From Halisarca cf. caerulea (Eukaryota; Porifera; Demospongiae; Chondrillida; Halisarcidae), in contig CAUJGJ010000001.1 of assembly GCA_963170055.1 (NCBI GenBank), positions 1,718,501 through 1,782,500 on the forward strand: a DNA stretch of 64,000 nucleotides. The letters run 5' to 3'. Shown piece by piece: positions 1-12,286 of this stretch. The notes under the pieces were generated by a model. The model did no database searches. It was not told where the DNA came from and saw only the letters and a list, made by a program, of their open reading frames with translations. The translations under genes were made by a program, and so were the position numbers. How positions within the stretch are numbered: the first letter of the stretch is position 1; each line of letters opens with the position of its first letter.

Positions 1-180
1 AATATAACAGATGCAGACACTGTATCACCATACAATGTACTTCACACCAACAACCTCACTGGAGGGTACCCAATGGACAGAGACTATCAACAGCACAAAT
101 GCATTCCTAGCAAAAGCAAATCCTCAACACGAGTACTAGTGTACTGTGCCTCAAAGGCATCACACACTCCTCCTATGTAG
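1..180 (+). pseudogene. Degenerate Ig-domain exon fragment (receptor family)
   Basis: From about position 28 the sequence is a close copy of the second Ig exon of the receptor family found downstream (compare 1965-2045). In the Ig frame it reads the Cys-containing strand and the Trp-bearing strand (CTSHQQPHW, then PNGQ), but a T has replaced a G in WRGPNG to give WRVPNG, and a stop follows a few codons later. After about position 105 the similarity to the functional exons fades. The piece is cut by the window edge, so it could be the end of a broken upstream paralog or an isolated duplicated exon. The loss of frame is seen directly; the origin is inferred. Confidence 0.6.
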
Positions 181-189
181 TATGGACAG

Positions 190-443
190 CGTTCTCCCCA
201 GGTATCTTAAGGCATGTCGGTTCAACATGCCTTCTTTAGTAAAATTTACTACTATTAGGAAAAAAAAACATGCACACGTTCATAGATTATTGAAAATCTA
301 TGTTTAGTACAAATCATGCTAGTGCTTAACACTAAAGCTGCAAGCAATTTGAGATGCATTGTACATATACACATATGATGATGTATGTATGCACGTACAT
401 ATGTACATATTCAACATGCATGAAATTATTTCTGGGGAGAACA
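190..443. mobile_element. MITE, TGTTCTCCCCAG terminal repeats (copy A)
   Basis: A roughly 250-bp element begins with GTTCTCCCCAGGTATCTTAA and ends with the inverse, CTGGGGAGAAC. A second copy lies in opposite orientation at 33315-33576 and matches at both ends and in the interior (the AAGGCATGT and AACATGCATGAAATT stretches). No coding potential; a non-autonomous DNA transposon is the simplest reading. Confidence 0.6.
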
Positions 444-1060
444 CAGTATGGGCACATAGACAAAGTTGCAGACTGCTTAGTATGGTGCATATGGCAATAT
501 GCAGGAAGCAGAAAAAATGAAAGAGAGCGTCACCACCCAGGATCAAACCAGGCAACTTGCGGGTGTGAGGCATGTGCGATGACCAATACGCTACCAGCTC
601 AACTCCAGGATGCTCTTTTTCGATTTTCGTTTTCTTCCAGCACATGCAGCTAGAGATTAGGTAGATGAGTGGGTTGAGGGAGAATGTTCTTCGAATGGCT
701 ATTAACTATGAGATGCAACCAGCAAGACAACTCCATGCAAGTGCATAGCCAGACCACAAGGAAGGGGATCTTTGCTAACTACCACATGATAAATTCTGAG
801 GTTATAACGTTCCGCGAGTTTACAAAATGACAAAACTTTTTTCATTTTCAGTTCACAATCAAGTGTTCTATAGACAACAAAAGACTTTCATGTATATAAA
901 ATGGTACTGTGGGCTACACACGGTACAGCAAGTGTTAAACATAAAACAACTTGTACACACATACTGTCCCTATAATTGGAATATTTACCAGATAAGGGCA
1001 TCAGACCACTGGACCCCACTAATAGTGACACACAGGAAAACAGCAGGTGAACAGTTCAAC
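444..1060. other. Upstream region of first receptor gene
   Basis: I see no gene here. It carries the 5' flank and presumably the promoter and 5' UTR of the receptor starting at 1061. No clear TATA box or repeat boundary was recognised. Confidence 0.4.
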
Positions 1061-4000
1061 ATGGACAGAGTGATACTTCAGTTGGTTTCTCTAGCATTAG
1101 CTGTTGGTGAGGCAACCTCAAACCTGAGCATGATGTACAAATGTACTAAAGTAACCGCAAATATGTATTTCTCCTTCCTCAACAGCTCTCTGCCCAGGAC
1201 ACAAAGGTGAGTACAGCACAATACCAGGTGGACACCTTAGTGAACGTAAAAACTGTGTATGTACACATGTACGTATATACTATAGCATGTACTGTACATG
1301 TGTACTTACAGTAGGTACACTGTACTCACATTCTACAACACATCAAAATTATAGTACACCATCATTGTCACTATCTCAGTGACTGTGGTCCTGGATGTGT
1401 ACACTCCCATTTCTACACTGGATAACAACACTACTCTACAATTGGGGACAACCTGCATCCTCCTCTGTAGGACTGGAGGACTACCACATGGGACAGACTA
1501 CAACTACACATGGACATGTCCTAACGGACCTTGTACCATTGGACAAGGAACAAACACCAACAGAGACACCTATGGGGACAGACTCTTACTCAACATACTC
1601 TCATACAGTGATGCAGGGACCTACACCTGTCAAGTTAGACTGGCTACAACAGGTCAACTACTGGGAATGGATCAGTTTGCCCTCAGAGTGGAAGGTATAT
1701 ACACATATATACATGTTATACATACACAGTACAAATTTATACTACATAGATGGCAAGGAACATGTTATAACAAGTGTCCACTCACCTCTTGTCAGCAATC
1801 CATAATAATTGCAGTAATACGTATGTGTACCTCCCTAATATTTACAGATACGTACATATGTTGTGCTCTACCAATTTCAGGTGGTATTGTCCTCCACAGT
1901 GGTGCCAACCTCATTCCAAATAATGACTTCATCACTAGTCTACAAGACATCACCTCTAGTACAACCATCACCATACAATGTACTTCACACCAACAACCTC
2001 ATTGGAGGGGACCCAATGGACAGACACTATCAACAATACAAAACAACACACTCCATCAGATCCTCAATGGGAACACATCAATACTTACTATTGACACTAA
2101 CAATCTCAGCAACTTCACTAATGGAAGGTTCTCCTGTAACACTACACAACACACAGCTAATGTCAACCTGTACATTGGACCAGGAGGTGAGGGGAGATAT
2201 ATACTGTACATATACATTTGTAGGTGCATGGGTCTATGTAAGGTAATGTTATGTATACTGCAATATTACCCTTTCATGCGCTTCCTGATTTCAAACATGC
2301 ACACATTCAACAATGCAGGGTCACTGCCAACACCAGGAGTAACTAGCCGTTTTAATGCCACTCATATTTATCTAAGCCTAGCACTAGAGACACTAGCCAA
2401 AGCAAATAGGTTCATTTTCAGTTATCAACGTCAAGATCTCAATGTACCACTCGAAGTGGAGTATCAAGAGGTAGTGGTGCCTGACGTCAATAGCTTCATA
2501 ATAAAAGAGATTTCCATACCAGGAGTGATGTATATGGTGAAGATATGGGCTGTGAATGGTAGTCAGTACAGTCTAGCACCAGTGTTAGTAGAAGCAATTC
2601 CATTGCAACTCGCACAAGGTATGTATAAACTATTCACAGACAATCTCAAGCAGCACCTGTTCCCATATATGACAAATACACTATACACCACTTCTGTGTA
2701 GTTCCCTCCAAACCAAGATTCCTCACTCTCACAACAACATTCACTCAAGGATTAGAGCTCAACTGGATACCACCAAAACAAACCAATGGACCAATTCTAT
2801 ATCAACTCAACTATCGAACAAATACCACACAGTTCACTACAGTTGATACAGCTGGTGATGACACCTACTACAACCTAACTGGATTACAACAGAACACAGC
2901 ATACTACATCAGAGTGGTGGCTGTTAGCAATATGACAGTTAATGGAGTAGCAAGGATTGAGGGAGAATGGATTACAGCTGCTACAGAGAGGGAAGGTTTG
3001 AATGGTATGTTACTGTACATGTATTCATGTATCCTGACTCTTGTGTCATATTCTTAGAAGTGAGAAATGAGACAACACATGCAACTCCACTACATGGATG
3101 GCACAATGACTCGCAGTACATAACATTTCCCCCTTTCCTTCACACACTATCATATCAAGTATGTCTGCTACTACAGTCAGCACAGCAATGCCTACAATAA
3201 GGGCTACTGTAACACCCTCTCCATACAGTATTCTAATTTCTGTCTCTGATATCAACAGTAAGTCCACATCATTCCTCCACGGAGTAGTTCAGACCAGTAT
3301 GCTACAGTATGTCCAAACGTACAGTAAATCTCTAAAACGTATCAATCTGCATGCATGAGTTAAAGAACACTTGCATGTGTACCAAGTACTATTCTTCACA
3401 AATCAGTGAAAGCCAATGTAGCCAATAGCATAGAATGCTAACTGAGAATGAACTTCGCTATATTGTGGATTTAGAACCCTCTACAATACAATACGTAAAA
3501 CTGTTTCTTGATTACCTTTTCTGCATTTATGAAGTTAATACAATGACAACACCTGGTCAAAACAGCAGCATATCTGTGGGTCTGGGTATCAAAAGTAAGC
3601 AGACATTCCATACGTTAGTGCGGTACATGCCACTTCATAATTATTCATAGCAGCAGGGGCAGCGTGTAGCAGGCAGTAGGGGCAGCGGGTAGCAGGCAGT
3701 AGGGGCAGCGGGTAGCAGGCAGTAGGGACAACATGCACACTACAGTAATATGTCTAGTGTACGTACAGTGTATACCAGATATGTACGTATAGTTTATGTT
3801 CCTGCAAAATCTAGACTAAAAGAAACAGAATGGCGTGCACGACTTTGTTACCCTCTTCATAAGTGATACAAGGGCCATTGTGCACCATAGTAGACACAAC
3901 ACCTACTGCAACAGTATTTTATAAAGTTACTGAAGCTGTACATTAAGCTCTGATATTTTATTCCATACTGAACAGGTCCTGATACAACATTCATTGGAGT

Positions 4001-5021
4001 AGCAGTTGGAGTATCAGCTGGTCTACTCCTTGCCATCATCATAATACTGATAGCTGTGGTTGGGTGTGTGCTGCGGACAAGACAGAGAAAGACCAAAACA
4101 CACACTCAATCTGTGAATTATGTCAAAGGAGCCCTCAGGCTGGGAGGAGAGGGAAGGCCAGAGAAGGAGGCCCATCAGGAAGGTACAGTTGTAGCCAACA
4201 CCAGTGAAAGTGGAGCAATGTATTGTAAACCAGATATTGTGGACAAGAAAAACACCTCTAGAGTAGAGGAGGATGTCTGTAACACTGGCAAACATGAATT
4301 TGTGAGTCCTCTCTATCAGAGTATCACCAGTACTGTATCCCCTGACAGCAATGGCACAGGCAGCAGTCACAAACCTAACGATCATGAGCACAAATCAGTT
4401 GACGCCTTCATTGAAGAAGACAACAGGAAGGATAAAGCATCTGGCACTGAGCAGGAACACTTATCAGACTACAACAGCAAATATTTATACACACAACCCA
4501 TACCAAAATCACTCAGGAGAGCCACACATGTTACAGATGGAGTACCTGCCACAGTAGTGAAAACAGCTAAAGAAGGCCCCCTACCACATAAAGCACCTGA
4601 ATATGACCCCCCTCCTCCAGGTGGTGAGGGGCACTATCAAGTGGTTGACATGAAGTCTGACAGGCACCAGGCTGACAAAGAACACACCCAAAAAGGAAGA
4701 GAGAATGATGCTGTGACTGAGGTCCTTTACACACGGCCCATGAAATATAAATCTCAAAAAATCACTACAGATTCAGCCCAGTTCAAGGATCCCATGTTCG
4801 CCACCCTCCCTACCAAAGAGGAGGATTTGTACACACTGCCTGACAAGGGCCAAAAGCACACAAACAAGGCCAAAAAAGGGAATCATGAATACACTAAACT
4901 GTCTGCTTCAACCATGGATCCAGAAAACTTGTACTCACTCCCAGATAAGAAAACAAAGGTTGTGAAATGTAAGGAACTGGAGAGTGGGACACCACACAAC
5001 ACAGAAAAGGATTACATTTAA
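1061..5021 (+). CDS. Ig2-FN3(2) single-pass receptor, copy 1, long tyrosine-rich tail
   Basis: Nine exons: 1061-1106, 1186-1206, 1380-1694, 1881-2186, 2319-2618, 2702-3004 (or 2995), 3117-3257, 3535-3594, 3976-5021. With the 3004 donor they join without a stop into about 845 residues. Order: signal peptide MDRVILQLVSLALAVG (1-16); 21-nt micro-exon; Ig1 (about 23-127, Cys, YTWTC, DAGTYTC); Ig2 (128-229, IQCTSH, HWRGP, GRFSC); FN3 (230-329, SYQRQDLNVPL); FN3 (330-430, PSKPRFLT, LNWIPP); Ser/Thr stalk in two exons; membrane segment about 503-527 (VAVGVSAGLLLAIIIILIAV); basic stop-transfer residues; cytoplasmic tail to 845. The tail has LYTQP, LYTRP, LYTLPDK, EYTKL and LYSLPDK tyrosine sites; pYxxP is the known Crk-type SH2 ligand. 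All internal junctions are phase 1. The first stalk exon (3117) has a weak polypyrimidine tract. A cell-surface recognition or adhesion role is inferred; the ligand is unknown. Confidence 0.85.
3649..3732. repeat. 23-bp minisatellite
   Basis: About three copies of GGGGCAGCGGGTAGCAGGCA plus GTA, within the last intron of receptor copy 1. Intronic. Confidence 0.8.
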
Positions 5022-5084
5022 CAAAGAGTGCAGCAAACACCTCCTTACAATCCATGCATATGCAGCCAGTGATCATAATGTTTC

Positions 5085-5090
5085 AATAAA
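5085..5090 (+). promoter_or_regulatory. Poly(A) signal AATAAA of receptor copy 1
   Basis: A canonical AATAAA lies 64 bp after the stop codon of the first receptor gene, in AT-rich sequence. This fits a short 3' UTR. Confidence 0.6.
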
Positions 5091-5221
5091 ATCTACTATT
5101 GGATATAGCTATACAATAATAATATGCAATAAGCAGCATAGAATAATATAAAGTTATATTCATACCCGTAACATACTAGTAACCCACCATTACACGCTAT
5201 TATGTACTGTATTAGCACTAC

Positions 5222-5229
5222 TGTGTGTA

Positions 5230-5261
<32 letters not shown>

Positions 5262-5277
5262 TGGCTGTGTGTGTGGC

Positions 5278-5346
<69 letters not shown>

Positions 5347-5356
5347 ATGTGTGTGA
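5222..5356. repeat. (GT)n microsatellite
   Basis: About 130 bp of GT dinucleotides with a few TA and GGCT interruptions. The Cys-Val open frame across it is an artefact of the repeat. Confidence 0.95.
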
Positions 5357-6430
5357 ATATAAGGAAATAAAATTTGTTAATGTCTCAACACAAATTCAGC
5401 AAAAAATAGTAGTAAACTCAAAGCAATATTCAGAGTTTGCGCACAAACTCAAGAACATGACGATGTATTACAGTCTGCCTGTCTACAAAATATCTTGAAA
5501 AGCGATCAACAGGCCTCAGTGCACACACACTGTCATGGTGCACACACACTGTCATGGTGAACACACTGTCATGGTGCACACATACATGCTGCAGTGCTAC
5601 TTGGAACAAGCTATACGTACATATACGTAGGAATGGAAACTGGAAATAATAATATTGGCTGACAAAGAGTGCTATTAATATGAAAATCCATCTACACTAA
5701 AATAGACTTCAGCAAATACCAGCAAAACTTGCTAGGAATGTACGAAGTCGACTACATACATATTATACAATGCACACCATCTGCACTAAAACAGCCAATG
5801 CATGCATGAGTGAAAGCTTGGGAAACAGAATTCTCCTACACACAAGGGTTAGTTGGAGCCAGGAACATTGCCATGTACAGTACCTCCAGGTGCTTATACT
5901 GTTGGAAAAGTAGTTCTTTCAAATAAATAGTACTAATTTCTGTGAAACTTATACAATCATACTAGTATGTACATACCGTATAGGCTGAGCACAAGCATAC
6001 TTCACATGTATACAAACAACTACTACAGCACATACAGTACATACAGTACATACAGTACACATAGTACATACAGTACATACAGTACATATACTACAGCACA
6101 TACGTATACTACAGTACATATACTGTACATATGTGCATACAATTAAACTTGGTGCAAATCAGCTACATACTGTCAACTACAATCACACCTACAGTACTGC
6201 AAACATATTTAATTTGAAAGTTTCATGATTTATGAACGCATGCGTGGGAATCAACAGCTCGGCCTTGGGGGGGGCTCTTTTTGCCAGCTTTCACATAATA
6301 ATCTCTCGCATCACCCACAAATATCATTAGTAATGAATAACACCATATTATAAGGACTTTTATATAAATACATAACTGAAGAGCCTCTTGACTCCTAAAA
6401 ATCTCTCCCTTAAAAAGGCTTAAAAAGCCT

Positions 6431-6479
6431 CTAAAAATCACCTCAAATCGATCTTTGATCGATTTGAGGTGATTTTTAG
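6431..6479. repeat. Perfect 23-bp inverted repeat, 3-nt loop
   Basis: CTAAAAATCACCTCAAATCG plus ATC (6431-6453) is followed by TTT and then its exact reverse complement (6457-6479). A very stable hairpin or cruciform, with no gene around it. Confidence 0.9.
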
Positions 6480-6637
6480 ACTGATTTGCTAGTAAAGAAG
6501 ACTTTGTAATTACAGGACCTGGTTTAAACTAATTAGTACGTAATGGGTTATGGTCATTACAGTATATCTAAAATAAAACACTCCAAATTGGATACGTTTC
6601 TGTGAATTTTAGCACATATTAGCTGGGAAGGATGGGC

Positions 6638-6890
6638 TAAGGCCCCATTTACACGTATCCAGATACCTTTAAAAACGTATACTTTTGAATGCGTTTACAA
6701 CTTACTTATGTACATGAAAACGTATGAAACGATCGATGTATGTGCTTATAGAGTATCCATTTAGGTATCCATTTACGAAGTATCCACATTCTCTTATACG
6801 TTTTCAGTGTTTTCGTGTAAATAGTCTGTGTAAACATCTTCAAAAGTATACGTTTACAAGGATATCCGGATACGTGTAAATGGGGCCTTA
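6638..6890. mobile_element. MITE with TAAGGCCCCATTTACACG ends
   Basis: The left end TAAGGCCCCATTTACACGTA is mirrored at the right end by TACGTGTAAATGGGGCCTTA, an inverted repeat of about 27 bp with one mismatch. The interior also has inverted GTATAC-containing stretches. About 250 bp, non-coding. Confidence 0.85.
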
Positions 6891-6952
6891 GGGGCAGTTT
6901 ATCTAAACAATCACTGCCTAAAGGTCTGCCATGTATTACAGTACTGTCTCAA

Positions 6953-7151
6953 TACTGTACCTTTGATAGTGGACTCTTCCAAATAAGGGCACAGTATAAT
7001 AAACCTCTCTACAAAGGACACTACGTACAGTCCCAGTATAATTCCTACAATACATTTTGAACCTCCCAAAGAGAAAAACGTCTCTACAAAGAACAAACCA
7101 GTTCAATTTATATTGTCCCCAAAGCGTCCCTTATTCGGAGGTCCCACTGTA
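6953..7151. mobile_element. MITE, 'TACAGTGGAACCTCCGAATAA' family (copy 1, reversed)
   Basis: The right end reads TTATTCGGAGGTCCCACTGTA and the interior has the AAAGGACAC and CTCTACAAAG words shared with the elements at 13475-13664 and 55325-55530. The left end is more decayed. Confidence 0.65.
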
Positions 7152-7469
7152 GTGTTGGCTGTTAAATATACATGCAACCCTTGAGAAACAGGTCTCTAGT
7201 GGTGACAATGTATTTCAGAATGAACACAGGGTAGCTGAGAAAGCTTTACACTCCTATCAACACATTCCAAGAAAAGCGGTTTAGATAAGCAATTGCACCT
7301 AAGGGTGTCCATACTAATCTTTACTTGCCATAATATTATTACACCTGCAAGACTCTTCACTTGATGACATGTGAATTGGCTCAAGTATGCATAGGATGAC
7401 AAGATAACGAGATAAGAACAATATTCACAGCTGATCTATGTAAACAATACCTGAACCATAAACAGGAAA

Positions 7470-10400
7470 ATGGCAGACTACAGATACAGCAAAGGGCGCA
7501 GGACTCCTTGTTTGGTCGTTTTGATAGCTGTGACAGGTTAGCTCACTCCATTTGTTGTTAAAAAGTATCAAAACTAACAAATTCTTTGTTTTCTCCTTGT
7601 ACAGTAGTTCTTTGTCAGGGACAGAATGGTAAGTTTAGCAGAACAAGTGACATGCAGTCAGTCCATTACCGAAAGACAACAGCACTAACAAACTGTATCC
7701 AGATCATACAGTAATTAAAGCAGAAAGTACACAAATGCTTCTTTGCCTCATTTCAGGCATCCAGTAATCTTGAAAATGTAACTTATAGCGCAGTGAATAA
7801 ACATACAATAGACAACACACAAAGGGGCTGATGCAGTTGTCACACGTATACTGCACTGGCCCACTAATGCGTCATAGTTGCACCAACACACTACTGTCAC
7901 ACATGCAATACAGTAGTACTACTTTTGAGAGACCACTTCTTTTGTAAGACAAGCCTTACTGGGAACAAATGCATATATGTCATATACTAAATTCCCCCTC
8001 ATCAGAGACCATCTCCCTTGAGAGACCACCTTTCACCTGTCCCTAAGGGTGGTCTCTCAAGAGGTACTACTGTACTGTCACACTGCTGCTATAGTCACAC
8101 AAATGCCGTACTCACACTAATGCTGTAATGTCACACTTTTGTTCTTCCGACCTCAGCGACTGTGGTCCTGGATGTGTACACTCCCACTTCTACACTGGAT
8201 AACAACACTACTCTACAATTGGGGACAACCTGCATCCTCATCTGTAGGACTGGAGGACTACCACATGGGACAGACTACAACTACACATGGACATGTCCTA
8301 ACGGACCTTGTACCATTGGACAAGGAACAAACACCAACAGAGACACCTATGGGGACAGACTCTTACTCAACATACTCTCATACAGTGATGCAGGGACCTA
8401 CACCTGTCAAGTTGGACTGGCTACAACAGGTCAACTACTGGGAATGGATCAGTTTGCCCTCAGAGTGGAAGGTACGTATACATAAAGGGTGCTGCTATAA
8501 AATGCATGGTCATTTTCTTATAATATGTGTACATACAATGTAGTAGGCTAAATACTTTGTAGAATTTGCTTCCTAAGTACTTGGCATGTGCATAACCCGG
8601 GACGGAAGAAACTGTACTCTATATACTCTGTCCTTTCCTTGTGTACAATAAGCTATCCAGTCTCAATAGTACACAAACTGCATTATTGTACAGCAAAAGA
8701 AAATTACAAGCCTTTACAGGATCTACTGTAGTTGTACCAAATGCAATGTTTCCATACATACTGATAGTGCATGGTCTGAATATACACAGCAGATGAAAAA
8801 CATACATAAATTAAGCAAAGATTCTTGGCTTCATGGATACTGGTTCACACTCACTCCTCACTCTCCTCCTACAGGTGGTATTGTCCTCCACAGTGGGACC
8901 AACCTCATTCCAAATAATGACTTCATCACTAGTGGACAAGACATCACCTCTAGTACAACCATCACCATACAATGTACTTCACACCGACAACCTCATTGGA
9001 GGGGACCCAATGGACAGACACTATCAACAATACAAAACAACACACTCCATCAGATCCTCAATGGGAACACATCAATACTTACTATTGACACTAACAATCT
9101 CAACAACTTCACTAATGGAAGGTTCTCCTGTCACACTACACAACACACAACTAATGTCAACCTGTACATTGGACCAGGAGGTGAGGGGAGGGGGGGGGGA
9201 TAAGTACCTTTATGCAGATCATAGGTTTACTGTCATGATTTTTTCTATTTCGAAATCAATAGTATATGCATGCAGAAACATGAGAATGATACCCATCTAC
9301 AATCTATATACAATTGGGGGAAGAATAACACTGTAAATTTGACAAAAAAGCAATTGTGCATGGGAGTTCCTGCCTTCCAGTTTGAGAAATGGGAATAACT
9401 TGTGATGTCATATGAGGCAGTAACAATAATGGTGCAAGTACAGGCATAAATGGGAGCAAAGAAGAAATTGTCATGTCCTGCGCAAATTTGGCTTTCCGCA
9501 AAGGCAAAAAATCTATGATTCCAATGCTCACAATAAACTTTAAGGTGAATTTGTGCAACCTGAATATTTTCCAGTGGGGTGGATGATCAATGTCTTGAAG
9601 TTGATCACATGAAGATGGCGTTCCCGGTTAAGTATATGTATTGTCTAAACAATAGTAAATAGGAAACTCAAAAGTGATTCCTAAACCTTTCCATGATGTA
9701 TAGGCTAGATTGTCAGTTTTTGGGTTTTCTTGCAGCATATTTTGGTGCCCAAGTACCTCTAATCGACTCCCATTATTTTGACAGCCATTTTGGTTATTGC
9801 AGAAGCACTTTTCCAGAATTTTCATGGGCTAACTTTTCACACATGGCTTCCAATCTGCAAAATCCATGAAAGTTTCACCCTGTGAAAATTTGTACGCACA
9901 TCGAATGTCATTGTTACTGCTCTGTTATGTGTACATTAATGCAGCAGCAATGCAAATACCACAAGTACAAAGCCGTTTCAATAATACTCACACCATTCTA
10001 AGCCCATCACTGGGGACCCTCAACCAAGTAAACAGGTTCATTGTCAGTTATCAACGCCAAGATCTCAATGTACCACTCGATGTGGAGTATCAAGAGGTAG
10101 TGGTCACTGGAGTCAATACTGAAATAGTAAAAGAGATCTCCCTACCAGGAGTGATGTATATGGTATCAATGTGGGCTGTGAATGGTAGTCAGTACTTTCA
10201 AACACCAGTGTCACTACCAGGAATTGCATTGCAATTAGCACAAGGTACGCATGTAGGGCGCATTCATAAACTGTAAATGATTAATATCAAGCTACACCTA
10301 TTCCCGTATACACCATACACCACTTCTGTGTAGCTCCCTCCAAACCAAGATTCCTCACTCTCACAACAACATTCACTCAAGGATTAGAGCTCAACTGGAT

Positions 10401-12239
10401 ACCACCAAAACAACCCAATGGACCAATTCTATATCAACTCAACTATGGAACAAATACCACACAGTTCACTACAGTTGATACAGCTGGTGATGACACCTAC
10501 TACAACCTAACTGGACTACAACAGAACATAACATACTACATCAGAGTGGTGGCTGTTAGCTATATGACAGTTAATGGAGTACCAAGGACTGAGGGAGAAT
10601 GGATTACAGCTACTACTGAGAGTGGAGGTTTGAATGGTTTGTTATTGTACAAGTAAATCACCTAAAAATATTCAACCTGCATTTTTCAATTTGTCATTTT
10701 GACATCCACAAATTTAGATTAAGCCAATGCTGGTGATCAACCTAGTATGACTCAGTGTGTGTACTAGTTTATGTTCAATTACATCATAGATACTCTATAT
10801 CCCATCCAAACACTACTATTTATGCCATTATAGCTTCAAGACAAAGCTTATATACCCCAACATATTATAAACATACATGTATGTATGCATGCATGCTGCT
10901 CTGCATGGTTCACAAAGTACACACACCAACTGCATGTATGCATTTGGCATCGCAACATAGCATAATTAAAAAAAAGAAAAATGTCCTACAAATATAGTTA
11001 CCCTTCAGGATGATATCATGCATATATATATAGTGTACATGGTCTATAGTTCACATTACATATATTGTATTTGGATTATATTCAGCTACATTGAACATGA
11101 TGACTACCACAACTCCAATTGTCACAACAAGTATGCCTACTCCAAATAGCAGCCAACCTACAGCTCCAGGTATAAACAGTAAGCATGTATGCATGTACTG
11201 TATGTACTGTGTGCATGGTAACTATAATATGCATGATTTACAGTGTATAACCACCATTAACACCATGTGAATGGCAATTCTTAATGCCTGCAATTTGTAC
11301 TGTTTAACATCTCTGGACACAAGTTAGCAAGAAAACACCCAACAAAATTCATATATTAGTACATGTACGTATATAGTGGCATACAAACTGCATACAAATA
11401 TGCACCATACAGTGGGAAATTTATACAGACTACTGTATAATCAATAAACACATTCACAAAGAGCTGTAAATGGCAACAGGAAATAAAAGCTTTACTAATC
11501 TTGAGAATTCCAGACAATTATAACAATCTTTACAATCATGAGAGTCCCTATTATATTATTGGGTGACGGAAATTGACACAATTTTGTGAAGACGAAATCT
11601 ATACTTGCTGATTTATGCTGTACAGTCAAACTTGTTTACAACGACACCCTTGGTGCTATTAAAATGTGCTGTTATAACCAAGTTGTTGTTGTAACCAGGA
11701 CTTTTTAGTACAGAGACCATTGAATCCGTTCCTGCCATGTGTGTTGTTGTAAAGAGGTCGATGTTGTAAACAGTGACTTTGTAACCAAGTTTGACTGTAC
11801 TACATTTTCATGAATGTACATGCAACAGAACCAAGAGCACCAAGAAGATGCTCAAGGGCAAAAGAAATGTGTTACTCCCAAGATAGGAGTGTATAATAAG
11901 TAATTTGGGTAAAAACCTGTGGGGCTGCTGCCTCTCGTCCTGAATTACTTGTGAATATAACGGTTTATCTCTACAACAACGGTATCTGGTTTACGAAGAA
12001 TTTTTATCCTTCAGCTTTGTATTTTTCACCTTCATTGCAATTTTGAAGAAAATTCGCTGCATTTTGGCAATTTCAGCCAAAATGTAGCAACTTTTCGTCA
12101 AAATTGCAACTAAGGCAAAAAATACAAAGCTGAAGGATAAAACTTCTTCGTAAACCTGATACTATTGTTGCAGAGATAAACCGTTGCTTGTTAAAGTCTT
12201 CTTTCTTTCAGCAGCCATTTTTATTCGCCTACTTCCTGC

Positions 12240-12286
<47 letters not shown>

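Larger units (their letters stand above)
5091..7469. other. Intergenic region between receptor copies 1 and 2
   Basis: No gene was recognised. It holds a GT microsatellite, a small CACTGTCATGGTG tandem repeat (about 5519-5583), an ACATACAGT tandem stretch (about 6021-6130), a perfect 23-bp hairpin (6431-6479) and two inverted-repeat elements, listed separately. Confidence 0.6.

Noticed and set aside
1395..2246. Second open frames over Ig exons (also 8139-8543, 8833-9336, 23221-23469, 26005-26421)
   Set aside because: Shadow frames of the Ig exons; the Ig frame has the Cys/Trp/DxGxYxC pattern and the correct splice phases.
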